This document shows, in pieces, positions 1-6,714 of a DNA stretch of 15,779 nucleotides; the first letter of the stretch is position 1; each line of letters starts with the position of its first letter. Position numbers and translations under genes: made by a program. Origin of the DNA: Deltaproteobacteria bacterium (GTDB lineage Bacteria > Desulfobacterota_B > Binatia > UBA9968); contig VBKY01000251.1 of NCBI GenBank assembly GCA_005879255.1, positions 1 through 15,779 of the forward strand. Reading direction: 5' to 3'. The notes under the pieces are model-generated. The model had not been told where the DNA came from and made no database searches. It saw only the letters and a list, made by a program, of their open reading frames with translations.

Positions 1-58
1 AAGTGTCGCCAGTCGTGGGAGCGTTGTCAGCCGTGATGGTGAAAATATTTTTCGCCAT
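1..58 (-). CDS. 5' end of an unidentified protein gene, cut by the window edge
   Basis: Only the first 19 codons are present, read leftward from an ATG at 56-58. They encode MAKNIFTITADNAPTTGDT. A strong ribosome binding site (AGGAGG) lies about eight bases upstream of the ATG, and this is the main support for a real start. No domain can be recognised from so short a piece, and no signal peptide is evident. The next gene upstream on the same strand begins more than 370 bases away, so this gene probably has its own promoter in the 59-431 gap. Confidence 0.6.
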   Translation of the reverse strand, partial: MAKNIFTITADNAPTTGDT

Positions 59-431
59 TGCGCTTACCTCCTTCCTACGCCTGCAAGCCTGACATGATGT
101 AAAAGTGCAAATGACATGCCATTGCTTTTCGCGGATTCGATACCGCATGTTTCGCAACCTACGAAAAGTGCTCACCAGCGCGAATCAATCGCTAACCAAC
201 TGCGCCGACAAACCTACTTTTTAATTTCCGAAATAGGCAAATCCGACCGTTTACAATTAGGACATACAACAGGTGTTTTATCGAATCGATCCTGAGAAGG
301 ATGCCAGTTTCGCAGTCGGTGCAACTATGGAGACTTTTTTGAAAATTTTTTCATTGGATCAGCACCAGGCCCCAACGCATTGGCTTGACAGGGAACTTAA
401 ATGTTGCGGTGAATCGACCACACATAAAGCG
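59..431. other. Gene-free stretch between two minus-strand genes
   Basis: I find no convincing coding sequence on either strand. The plus-strand open frame at 273-602 is the antisense of the small gene at 432-614. Close to the start of the leftmost gene are two direct copies of TGACATG (90-96 and 112-118), 22 bases apart start to start. They could be an operator for that gene or chance. I see no convincing sigma-70 promoter and no terminator with a T tract for the upstream gene. Confidence 0.3.
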
Positions 432-614
432 TCAGTGCAGCCGCTTGAGAACGGCGAGATAATTCGCCCGCTCGGTGCCCAGTTGGTTTTTGAATTCCTC
501 GTCGGTAAAGATACCTTTTTTTATCAAGAGCTTTACGGCAGCATCGGTCATTGCCAATGTGCTGACCGTGAGTTCTTGCAGTGTAACGGTGTCTTTTTTT
601 GATTCGTCGGCCAT
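432..614 (-). CDS. Small conserved hypothetical protein, 60 residues
   Basis: The function is unknown. The predicted protein is a 60-residue, charged, soluble polypeptide without signal peptide or membrane segment. I chose the ATG at 612-614 because a GGAG element sits about eight bases upstream; longer in-frame extensions have no such site. The strongest support that it is real is a second copy in this window (4026-4212, minus, frameshifted). Both share the pattern QEL-VS-LA-T-A--KLLI-KGI, then EF, then ERA-Y--L. That pattern suggests two or three amphipathic helices. I recall similar short proteins in uncultured deltaproteobacterial genomes, but none with an assigned function. The divergent nitroreductase-like gene starts 82 bases away. 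Confidence 0.75.
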   Translation of the reverse strand: MADESKKDTVTLQELTVSTLAMTDAAVKLLIKKGIFTDEEFKNQLGTERANYLAVLKRLH

Positions 615-696
615 CGGCTCTCCGGAAGTTCTGGTTTCCAGTAGGTAGCACACTTGCGGCAGCGATTCCTGACCGCTAGCCGACTTCACTCGATGG

Positions 697-1155
697 TTGT
701 ACCGTGGGCAGCGACCCAACTGGATCGCGAGGATTATGAACAGAGCGTCAGCTGCCGTGGCCTCGTCGGGCATCGCCTCGAACTATCTCGTCACATTGGA
801 AGTGACCGGACGAAAATCGGGGCGGATCTTCTCGCTGCCCTTGGTCATGGCCGTCGTGGATGGACAACGATACCTAGTGTCAATGCTCGGAGATAATGTG
901 CAGTGGGTTCATAACGTACGCGCAGCCGGTGGAAAGGCGGTTCTCCGGCACGGCCGCCTGGAGGAGATTCGCCTCGAAGAAGTACCCGCTGGCCAGCGGG
1001 CACCGATCTTGAAGGCTTACCTTCAGCGAGCACCGGGAGCGCGGCCCCACGTGCCCGTGAACAAGGACGCAGCGCTTTCGGAGTTCGACAATATTGCGGC
1101 AGCGATCCCGGTGTTTCGGGTGCTCAGCGCCGCGGAACGGGACCGCCCCGCCTAA
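697..1155 (+). CDS. Nitroreductase/quinone reductase-like protein, F420H2-dependent (DDN) family
   Basis: This 152-residue protein matches the deazaflavin-dependent nitroreductase family (PF04075), split-barrel proteins that bind F420H2 and reduce quinones or nitro compounds. The visible signature is GRKSGR at residues 38-43, followed by two beta strands and then W70-VHNVRAAG (70-78). The C-terminal part has the usual proline-rich turn before a final helix. Length is typical. The start is uncertain. The TTG at 697 gives the listed length but has no good ribosome binding site; an ATG at 736 would remove 13 residues ahead of the conserved core. It stands alone, divergent from the 60-residue hypothetical and convergent with the SYLF gene. 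Cofactor use is inferred from the family; no F420 biosynthesis gene lies in the window. Confidence 0.85.
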   Translation: MYRGQRPNWIARIMNRASAAVASSGIASNYLVTLEVTGRKSGRIFSLPLVMAVVDGQRYLVSMLGDNVQWVHNVRAAGGKAVLRHGRLEEIRLEEVPAGQRAPILKAYLQRAPGARPHVPVNKDAALSEFDNIAAAIPVFRVLSAAERDRPA

Positions 1156-1374
1156 GCGCCAACGCCTTGAGTTTGGGGCCGCCGCAGGCTGGGTGTCCAG
1201 TTGCAAAGTTTAGCCACTGCCCCTTATCTACTGGCGGGCGCCGCTATCCTGATTAAAGGCACGGCATTGGCGGTCTCGTGAAAATACGCCGTCCAGGAGA
1301 GGTTCAGGAGCCAATGCAACGGCAGAATCAAAGATGACACCGGCGGCCGCGCGTACCGCACTATCGCGCTTGCC

Positions 1375-2031
1375 TCAATATTTGGATAGAACGGCCATTA
1401 AGTTCCGCGCGCCCCCAGGCGGTTGTACGCTGCCGCTAAGAATGTCTCCCGGCGTAACCGGCCTGCCGTAATAGGCGGCGTTGGCGTCATCTCGCGTACC
1501 TATGCCGGTGCCCTCGAGGGAAATGCCGGCAAATAGTCCCTGGCTCCGGCTATAAGTATACACCGCGGCCTGCAAAGCCACGCCAGCCTCGGCCGCGCGT
1601 CCCACAGGACCCGCCGCTATACTCAGGTTGCCGCCAAGCGTGACGTTGGCCTGTTTGGCAAACGCCTCAACAGCAGCCGGAGTGTTGAGGATAATAACGA
1701 ATTCGGTGATCTCGACTCCGGCTTGAAAACCGACCCCGAGTCCTCCCGTACCGATCGCGGAGGGGCCGCTCCAACCTTTTTCCGTCCGCGCAACGAGAAC
1801 TCCAGTACCGCCCCTGGCACTACCAATGAACCCGGCCTTTGTGACGGTAAGAATCGCCACGCCCCTGGCTGCGCGCATGACGGCGGGCGGAATTCCTTTC
1901 TCCGGGATCGCCTGGAACCGTTCAATGATGGCCGCTGCTTGATCGACATCTGCCTGCATCGCATCGCGCGGAGAAACCGTAGCGCACGCGCTGAATAATG
2001 CTGCGGCGATTACACAAATAATTGCATTCAT
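1375..2031 (-). CDS. SYLF (YSC84-like) domain lipoprotein
   Basis: The protein is 218 residues and starts with a short hydrophobic leader ending in FSAC at 13-16, a plausible lipobox, so it is probably an exported lipoprotein. The rest matches the SYLF/YSC84 lipid-binding domain. It shows a helical segment with a conserved AxGVAI (around residues 63-68), glycine-rich strands (GARGGTGVL, then GTGGLGVGFQAGVE), and a C-terminal block ending in YYGRPVTPGDIL. I chose the ATG at 2029-2031 because GGAGG lies about ten bases upstream and the leader begins there; an open frame extends to 2235 but looks non-coding. Bacterial members are usually envelope proteins of unknown physiological role. Confidence in the family is high, in lipidation moderate. 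Confidence 0.9.
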   Translation of the reverse strand: MNAIICVIAAALFSACATVSPRDAMQADVDQAAAIIERFQAIPEKGIPPAVMRAARGVAILTVTKAGFIGSARGGTGVLVARTEKGWSGPSAIGTGGLGVGFQAGVEITEFVIILNTPAAVEAFAKQANVTLGGNLSIAAGPVGRAAEAGVALQAAVYTYSRSQGLFAGISLEGTGIGTRDDANAAYYGRPVTPGDILSGSVQPPGGARNLMAVLSKY

Positions 2032-2137
2032 CCTAACAGCCCTCCTTTCTTGCTGACATTGCATCCATTCGTTGGATTCTGTGGCCTGACTGATTAGTGC
2101 GCTTTGCCTACTCAGCGCGACGTCCATCAGATCGATT

Positions 2138-2359
2138 TCACGTACCAATCTTTGGTGCAATGAATCGTCGATCTGATGCGACATCCGAATGTCGATAACG
2201 CTCATCTCGTTTGGCGCGAAGCGCATCAATCGCAAGGCGGCGCTCCGCGTCGGCGGCTTCCTTGGCCCCTAACGCATCGTCTCCTACAGCCTGGCCATAG
2301 CTTACGCTAAGGTCGATCGCTTCGCGCAGCGTGCCAACGGACATTAATATGGTAGCCAA
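2138..2359 (-). CDS. Doubtful small open reading frame, alanine- and charge-rich
   Basis: This 73-codon frame (TTG at 2359, or an ATG five codons later) lies between two minus-strand lipoprotein genes. Its middle encodes a helix-like stretch rich in A, E and R, which looks more protein-like than a random frame. No ribosome binding site precedes either start, and the same frame is open further upstream without a start codon. It could be a small gene or a decayed fragment. No family is recognised. Confidence 0.2.
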   Translation of the reverse strand: MATILMSVGTLREAIDLSVSYGQAVGDDALGAKEAADAERRLAIDALRAKRDERYRHSDVASDRRFIAPKIGT

Positions 2360-2409
2360 AAGATAACAACTAGGGATTGAGCCGTTGGCCGTAGGAAGTG
2401 GCTCCGTTG

Positions 2410-2595
2410 CTATCGCGATGGATCAGTCGGACCACGGGGATTCCCGGGCGCTCCCCTGTCAGCGGGAGTGCTTCTCGATATCTTCTCCAATTCATCAGCG
2501 TTCCTTGTTTGATCAGCGTCACCGCCTTGACAGCTCCCAAGAACGACGGTGGCGCATAGTAGGATGGCGACCGCGAGAAGCGTTTGTTCCTGCAT
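2410..2595 (-). CDS. Mini-lipoprotein, 61 residues, hypothetical
   Basis: The protein has a typical lipoprotein signal: a short start, a hydrophobic run at residues 6-19, and the lipobox LGSC with Cys22 as the lipidation site. The mature part is only about 40 residues, polar, and rich in D, R and P, with no recognised domain. I chose the ATG at 2593-2595 because AGGAGG lies six bases upstream. The longer in-frame start at 2613 would contain that site inside its own coding region. Small lipoproteins of this kind often act in the envelope or as entry-exclusion or toxin-release factors, but nothing here points to a role. It is transcribed towards the SYLF lipoprotein gene, about 380 bases away, and the two may be related only by position. 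Confidence 0.7.
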   Translation of the reverse strand: MQEQTLLAVAILLCATVVLGSCQGGDADQTRNADELEKISRSTPADRGAPGNPRGPTDPSR

Positions 2596-2954
2596 AATCT
2601 GCCTCCTGACCAATGATCGATATCGTTCAATTCCGAAAATAAGTTGCCGTTGAGAGAGCTGAGAGGTGAAACGAGCCGTTGGAAACTCAGGAGCTCATCT
2701 CATGATGCAGACCTACGCATGAGAAAGCTTGGGACAACTGCGGCAAGAATTAGTTAACGTGACGAGAATTGTCAAGATGCTGAAAACACATTTTGTCTTG
2801 AGCGCGCGGCCCCTGACGGACAACATCCTCACCTGAGATGCGGGACTGAACTTTAACGAAGCATAATTTCACTCGTTGACAAAAGGGGCTCGTTTCCGCC
2901 GTTGCCTTTTGGACATGAAAAAAAGGTCATCAAGGCGATGAACTTTGGACTGCG
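2596..2954. other. Gene-free stretch with one small hairpin
   Basis: I find no complete gene here. A 7-bp inverted repeat, TCTCATG at 2698-2704 and CATGAGA at 2718-2724, could form a hairpin with a 13-base loop, but no T tract follows on either strand. A TTGACA hexamer at 2876-2881 has no matching -10 element at 16-18 bases. From about 2899 to 2951 one frame reads LPFGHEKKVIKAMNFGLR before a stop, which may be the start of the decayed gene that follows in another frame. Confidence 0.3.
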
Positions 2955-3224
2955 ATGAATCCGTCGGCTGGAAAACGGCAAATCGTCGACCCCGACGGCG
3001 AGTTCATTCCGGGTGGAACAATCATCAAGCTGTACTACTGGAAACGGATTGACGGCTATGTGACGGTCCCTGGGGATTCGATGTTCAAGGTCGCGGCCGA
3101 TGGCTAGACGCGCTGTTAGCTAAAGCTTATCCCCAACAAACATCCCATCGGCAAACAAATCGTTTACTGGATTCCATCCAGGAGACGGCGATCTGAGTCC
3201 GACCGTGGCGCTCCAGCCGTTTGA
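2955..3224 (+). pseudogene. Decayed small gene with two in-frame stop codons
   Basis: From the ATG at 2955 one frame stays protein-like for 50 codons, including DPDGEFIPGGTIIKLYYW and VTVPGDSMF. It then meets TAG at 3105 and a second TAG at 3117. The same frame resumes with LKLIPNKHPIGKQIVYW and ends at a TGA at 3222-3224. Sensible composition on both sides of the stops, in one frame, suggests a single gene broken by nonsense mutations. A shorter reading is an intact 50-residue gene ending at 3107. No ribosome binding site is visible before 2955, and an upstream frame (HEKKVIKAMNFGL) may be its original beginning after a frameshift. The family is not recognised. Confidence 0.35.
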
Positions 3225-3269
3225 CACCCGAGTTTTGATTGCGCAGCGACCTGGTTTTTACGGCTCGAA

Positions 3270-3301
3270 CTCCCCTTCTGGTCAATCAACCAAAAGGGGA
3301 G
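3270..3301 (-). terminator. Strong hairpin downstream of the thrombospondin-3-like gene
   Basis: The arms CTCCCCTT and AAGGGGAG pair perfectly over eight bases. After one mismatch a further TGGT/ACCA stem closes a six-base loop. The hairpin begins 38 bases beyond the stop of the minus-strand gene at 3340-3738, which fits a transcript end. No T tract follows on the minus strand, so it may act as a 3'-end stabiliser or a bidirectional barrier rather than a classical intrinsic terminator. Confidence 0.5.
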
Positions 3302-3339
3302 CTGAGATTGAAAACTTGATCGAGATTGGGATTGAGGCA

Positions 3340-3738
3340 CTAATGCATTTTCGCAACGATACTTTGGATCTTGCCCTTCTGCTTACCGCTTATGGTCCTG
3401 GCACGCTTTAGAATGTTAGTTTCATGAGAGACACAACTAACGAACTGACCGTGATTTTTCGCATCATCAAGGCATACGTCGATCATATCGGTGATCAGGT
3501 CGGCAAGCGTGCAGCCCACTGCATTGGGCGCGGTGTTCTGGATACCGGTGTCCACGCCATTGATAATTACCGTCGGCGAAACCAGAGTGGTGATACTGAG
3601 GTCGCATTCATCGAGATCGTCTGTTATTCCATCACCGTCACTATCGAGTGGTACTCCCTGCGCGTGTGCCGAGCTAGCGCCAAGGAAAAATGCCATGGCG
3701 CTCACCGCTAAAAACCGCCTAAGTTTTTCAGAATACAT
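3340..3738 (-). CDS. Secreted thrombospondin type-3-like calcium-motif protein
   Basis: The 132-residue precursor has a clear signal peptide (KLRR at 5-8, hydrophobic 9-20, cleavage after AHA at 24-26). The mature protein starts with an aspartate-rich DSDGDGITDDLDECD (32-46), a thrombospondin type 3 or EF-loop-like calcium-binding motif. Four cysteines (45, 76, 89, 102) could form two disulfides. The C-terminal half has the pattern HGQFVSCVSHETNILKRA followed by ISGKQKG, which I recall in small secreted proteins of environmental bacteria with no assigned function. The ATG at 3736-3738 is chosen because GGGGAGG lies six to seven bases upstream and the signal peptide begins there. It probably acts outside the cytoplasmic membrane. 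The role is unknown. Confidence 0.85.
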   Translation of the reverse strand: MYSEKLRRFLAVSAMAFFLGASSAHAQGVPLDSDGDGITDDLDECDLSITTLVSPTVIINGVDTGIQNTAPNAVGCTLADLITDMIDVCLDDAKNHGQFVSCVSHETNILKRARTISGKQKGKIQSIVAKMH

Positions 3739-4025
3739 ACAAATCCTCCCCTTAAAATTTGTCAGAACGTCCGGCGTATAGAGCAACAACCATACCGGTT
3801 CGTTTGGATCGGTTTGGCGCGATTATTACTTCCATATGGTGTGGGTTGGACTCATCAGATTTCCATTTATAAACCGATCTACTGATCCGTTGTCTTTCGA
3901 TTACTCGTCGGTTGACAGAGTTCAAGCTGCACATTTTTACCGGTCTACGTGGAAATTTGCTATGGAGCAAAGAACTTGTGATTTTTTGGAATTGTCTTCT
4001 TGGATCACTCTTGAAACATAGTAGT
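3739..4025. other. AT-richer intergenic stretch without a gene
   Basis: Several overlapping open frames exist on both strands, but none has a ribosome binding site or protein-like composition. It holds the 5' region of the secreted calcium-motif gene and the 3' flank of the TIR operon. I see no terminator with a T tract for the TIR operon and no clear promoter. Confidence 0.3.
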
Positions 4026-4212
4026 TCATTGCGCGATTGGATTGAGAATCCGCTGATAAGTCGCCCGCTCCTCGGCAACTTTATGCAAAAACTCCTGTTG
4101 TGTGATGATGCCCTTGTCGATGAGCCAACTTCGCCAGCGCTTCGGTTTGGGCGAGACTGGAGACGAGAAGCTCTTGGTTCGTAACGGGCGCACTCTTTTC
4201 CAAGTTTGCCAA
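4026..4212 (-). pseudogene. Frameshifted paralogue of the 60-residue hypothetical gene, downstream of the TIR gene
   Basis: Read leftward from a TTG at 4210-4212 with GGAG five bases upstream, the frame encodes MANLEKSAPVTNQELLVSSL and continues to LAKL, then loses sense. Removing one G (the GG opposite 4125-4126) restores a 61-residue protein with KLLIDKGIITQQEF and EERATYQRIL, ending at the TGA at 4026-4028. The span is 187 bases, one more than a multiple of three. The corrected protein aligns end to end with the gene at 432-614. It starts only 27 bases beyond the stop of the TIR gene, so the two were probably one transcript. The insertion could be a real mutation or a sequencing error. Confidence 0.7.
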
Positions 4213-4239
4213 TCTAACTCCTCGCTTTGAGTTTGCGCA

Positions 4240-5001
4240 CTAACGGGTCAAATGTGGTTCGATTCCTTTGATAAGTCGGTCGATATCCCCGTGAAAATCA
4301 GGGTCAGGACGGACCTGAATGCCATTGCGGTATGCGAGAGACCGTAATGATGGCGGCAGCGCATCTTCAGCGGGAATAGACGCCTTACGGACCAGCACTG
4401 GGATCACAGGTATGTTCCGACTCAAAGCCACTTCTAGTTCGAGCCTTACGTGGTCTCGCGGATCGTCAATTCGTCGCTTTCCCTCGGCTATTTCACTCCC
4501 CATCCACTGATCACCAAGGATGGCGAGCAGTACCCGGCACTGGCCTAACGCACCTTCCAAATGCTGTCTAAAATCAATTCCAAGCGGGATCGAGTCCACA
4601 TCTTTGAAAACGATTTCTCTGGAGAAATGCTGGATGAGCCGGTCATAAATTCTACCAGTAATGTCCGCGCTATCGTCACGCCGGTACGATATGAATACGC
4701 TTCCGGGAACAAAACTAGGTGCGGTTGGGACACTGATTGGCCTTTTGCCAGGTTGTGCTCGCGGTTGGGTCTCTGGTTGTCTGTGGTCAGTTTTCTCGTT
4801 CCGCGTTGAATAAAATTTGTAGATCAAGAACGCAATCAAACCACCAACGCCGATTAGGACAAGGTAACTGAAGGTGTTGAGATGAGGCATTGAAATTAAG
4901 CTCGGAGAGGCCGATGGCGGTTCGTACCCCCCCTGAGCATTTGTCGTCCGTGGCATCCAAACAAGGAACAGAAGAAGGAAAGATCCTGTATATCTTGGCA
5001 T
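4240..5001 (-). CDS. Membrane-anchored TIR-domain protein
   Basis: The 253-residue protein has a signal-like N-terminus (1-22, cleavage near TNA|Q), a short proline/serine-rich stretch (23-43), one transmembrane helix (about 44-64) and a basic, proline-rich linker (65-100). A TIR domain of the bacterial TIR_2 type follows from about 101 to the end. TIR hallmarks are FISYRRDDS at 103-111, VFKDVDSIPLG at 131-141, LLAILGDQW at 158-166 and HVRLELEVAL at 184-193. E188 aligns with the catalytic glutamate of NAD-cleaving TIR enzymes. Positive residues after the helix place the TIR domain in the cytoplasm. I prefer the ATG at 4999-5001 (GGAGG ten bases upstream) to a TTG six bases earlier. Its role is unknown; it could be signalling or stress- or phage-triggered NAD turnover, both inferred from the domain only. 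Confidence 0.88.
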   Translation of the reverse strand: MPRYTGSFLLLFLVWMPRTTNAQGGYEPPSASPSLISMPHLNTFSYLVLIGVGGLIAFLIYKFYSTRNEKTDHRQPETQPRAQPGKRPISVPTAPSFVPGSVFISYRRDDSADITGRIYDRLIQHFSREIVFKDVDSIPLGIDFRQHLEGALGQCRVLLAILGDQWMGSEIAEGKRRIDDPRDHVRLELEVALSRNIPVIPVLVRKASIPAEDALPPSLRSLAYRNGIQVRPDPDFHGDIDRLIKGIEPHLTR

Positions 5002-5598
5002 AAACAAAAAACCTCCCGTCGAAGCTTCCCTGCTTTCGAATTAACCTGGAAAAATGCACTCGCCGAAATGCAAGGATACGCTACCCGACAATAAAAAAGC
5101 TACTGGAAAAAGTTATACCTGGGGGTTTTGTGATATCTCTTCTGCTATTACCATTCGGGCAGTATTTACCAAGCGGATCCGGAGGTGTGGGCGAAGGAGA
5201 GCTTTTGAGATTGCAACTAAGATTGCGTACCAGAATGCGCTCTTCGTGGCACTGTAAAGGGGAACCCGTCGAAACTGTAATGAAGTTGGAGACGCTGCGA
5301 TACTTCCGAGCGGCTATGATCGAATCGCTCGACAAATTGCAGACCGCAGAATCATTCTTCCAGGTTATCGGTTAGGCGACCTGTTACGGGGTTCATAACG
5401 AACCAATTACCTACTTTGGGTTAACAACTCCACGCTTAACCGATAGAGTTTTTTTCTAGTATTCAAATTGATCGTGGGTTACTTAATTCTGAGTTCCTTT
5501 GGCTTTCGAGATTCGGCTACCAACGAAAGTAGCCCTAAAACTCCAACTTGGCATAAGTTCGAAATCACTTTGTAAATCCGCTTGAAAAGGAGAGACCA
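5002..5598. other. Long intergenic region upstream of the TIR gene and of the secreted gene at 5599
   Basis: No gene here is well supported. A plus-strand frame from GTG at 5130 (open further upstream) to TAG at 5375 has a hydrophobic beginning (ISLLLLPFGQYLP) and a plausible C-terminus (RYFRAAMIESLDKLQTAESF), with GGGGG before the GTG. It may be a small or decayed gene, but overlapping frames on both strands make this weak. A perfect 9-bp inverted repeat, TATCGGTTA (5366-5374) and TAACCGATA (5437-5445), encloses 62 bases that contain a smaller GGTTC/GAACC hairpin, with a run of seven T at 5449-5455. It could be a transcript end or a structured RNA. Confidence 0.3.
5548..5576 (+). promoter_or_regulatory. 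Candidate sigma-70 promoter for the secreted gene at 5599
   Basis: TTGGCA at 5548-5553 matches the -35 consensus at five of six positions. It is separated by 17 bases from TGTAAA at 5571-5576, which matches the -10 consensus at four of six. The predicted transcript would start near 5583, just before the ribosome binding site at about 5587-5592. Confidence 0.4.
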
Positions 5599-5976
5599 AT
5601 GACAAACTGGATAAGTAAATCGATCGGGTTTCTGGGCTTGAGCTTAATTTTGTCTATGGGGCCAGTGTTACAGGGAATCTCCTTGGCGCAGCCTGCCCCG
5701 GCGAAAGATTCAAAAGCGACCAAATCCTCAAGCGCAAAGGCTAGCGAGGAGACTCCAGCACCCTCGGACAAAGAGATTGCCGACGCGAAAGCGAAGGGAA
5801 TGGTCTGGGTTAACCTCTCCAGCAAAATTTACCATAAAGAAGGCAAGTTCTACGGCAAAACTAAACGTGGCAAATTCATGTCTGAAGACGACGCCAAAAA
5901 AGCGGGGTATCGTGAAGCGAAGACCGAAACGGCTTCTAAAACAAATTCTAAGGCAGCCGCAACTAAACAGAAATAA
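5599..5976 (+). CDS. Secreted protein with a compact C-terminal VWVN/YHKEG/YGKTKRG domain
   Basis: The 125-residue precursor has a signal peptide (1-30, cleavage after SLA) and a low-complexity A/K/S/P/E linker (31-66). A compact domain of about 40 residues follows: MVWVNLSSKIYHKEG (68-82), then YGKTKRGKFMSEDDAKKAGY (85-104). I have seen this type of domain in small exported proteins of environmental bacteria; it resembles short zinc-binding Ada-like folds but has no cysteines here, so no metal site can be claimed. The tail after 106 is lysine- and threonine-rich. The ATG has AAGGAG seven bases upstream, a promoter at 5548-5576, and a terminator hairpin follows at 6017. It is probably a single-gene transcript. 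Function unknown. Confidence 0.85.
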   Translation: MTNWISKSIGFLGLSLILSMGPVLQGISLAQPAPAKDSKATKSSSAKASEETPAPSDKEIADAKAKGMVWVNLSSKIYHKEGKFYGKTKRGKFMSEDDAKKAGYREAKTETASKTNSKAAATKQK

Positions 5977-6016
5977 CGTGCGGCGGTGCGCGCAAGCCTG
6001 GAGATTACGAGATGTT

Positions 6017-6048
6017 CCCGAGTGACGGCCGAATTCCTCTCGGGTTTT
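6017..6048 (+). terminator. Intrinsic terminator after the secreted gene
   Basis: CCCGAG (6017-6022) and CTCGGG (6039-6044) form a six-base stem with a 16-base loop, followed directly by TTTTCT. It lies 40 bases after the stop of the plus-strand gene and between two convergent genes. The loop is long, so the call is moderate. Confidence 0.5.
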
Positions 6049-6058
6049 CTGATGCTTT

Positions 6059-6433
6059 TCATCTCTTAGACAGGATAAATTTTTCTATTTTTGCTTTGAT
6101 CAGATCGGCGGAAATTGGTTTTACAAGGTAATCGAGCATTCCTGCGTCCAGTGCTCGCTCCCGCCATTCAGAGCCAATAAAGGCGCTGCAACCAACAATC
6201 GGTATATGGGCGGTCGCCGGGTTTTGTCTTATTAATCGAGTTGCGTCTGCACCGTTCATATCAGGGAGTTCAAAATCCATGAGAATAAGACTCGGTTGGG
6301 TAGAAGCCGCTTTTTGTATTGCCTGAGCGCCGCTCGCCGCCTCTACGATTTCGTATCCGGAAAACCGTAGGATCGCAGCGAGAATTTGCCTGAGGTGCTC
6401 GTTGTCATCAACTATGAGGACGTTCTTCGCCAT
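6059..6433 (-). CDS. Single-domain response regulator (CheY-like receiver)
   Basis: The 124-residue protein is a complete receiver domain with nothing after it. It shows the acidic pocket VDDN (8-11), the phospho-acceptor D53 in LILMDFELPDMNG, the switch serine S83 in GCSAF, and the conserved lysine K105 in LVKPIS. Such stand-alone regulators relay phosphate from a hybrid histidine kinase or act on motility or other partners by binding. No kinase gene is in the window, so the partner must be elsewhere. The start ATG at 6431-6433 begins the first strand of the domain (MAKNVLIVDD). No clear ribosome binding site precedes it; a longer in-frame start at 6517 adds non-homologous residues. It converges with the secreted gene at 5599. 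Confidence 0.95.
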   Translation of the reverse strand: MAKNVLIVDDNEHLRQILAAILRFSGYEIVEAASGAQAIQKAASTQPSLILMDFELPDMNGADATRLIRQNPATAHIPIVGCSAFIGSEWRERALDAGMLDYLVKPISADLIKAKIEKFILSKR

Positions 6434-6714
6434 GCTAAGTAGGAGTTTCAGGCGCGCTAATGTAAACGAAGAACCGTTGTGAATACAAGCCAAAAAATGA
6501 AACGATTGATAACCCAAATTCTCGTCGGCAGCTGGCAGTTTTAGCGAGCCTGCGCGGGGATTGTTTCGAAATTGATCGCGAGATCGAGCTGAAGCATCGA
6601 TCAGTTCAATCTCAGGCTGAATCTGTTGCCTTCCACTCGACGAACATCTGTTCCGTCGTAAATCTCACTTTTCTCTACCACCGGCCGCGTGATACATAAC
6701 GAATGGTGTGGGCA

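Noticed and set aside
273..602. Plus-strand open frame of 109 codons
   Set aside because: It is the antisense of the small gene at 432-614, has no ribosome binding site and shows no domain features.
2032..2235. N-terminal extension of the SYLF lipoprotein to 2235
   Set aside because: The extension lies before a clear lipoprotein leader with its own GGAGG; an exported protein would not carry 68 extra residues there.
3752..4078. Minus-strand open frame of 108 codons
   Set aside because: Basic, low-sense composition, no ribosome binding site, and its upstream end overlaps the frameshifted paralogue at 4026-4212 in a different frame.
4319..4809. Plus-strand frames inside the TIR gene
   Set aside because: They are shadows of a well-supported minus-strand TIR protein.
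5383..5420. GGTTC-ATAAC-GAACC as the T-arm of a tRNA
   Set aside because: No acceptor stem, anticodon arm or CCA-proximal pairing can be placed around it at tRNA spacing.
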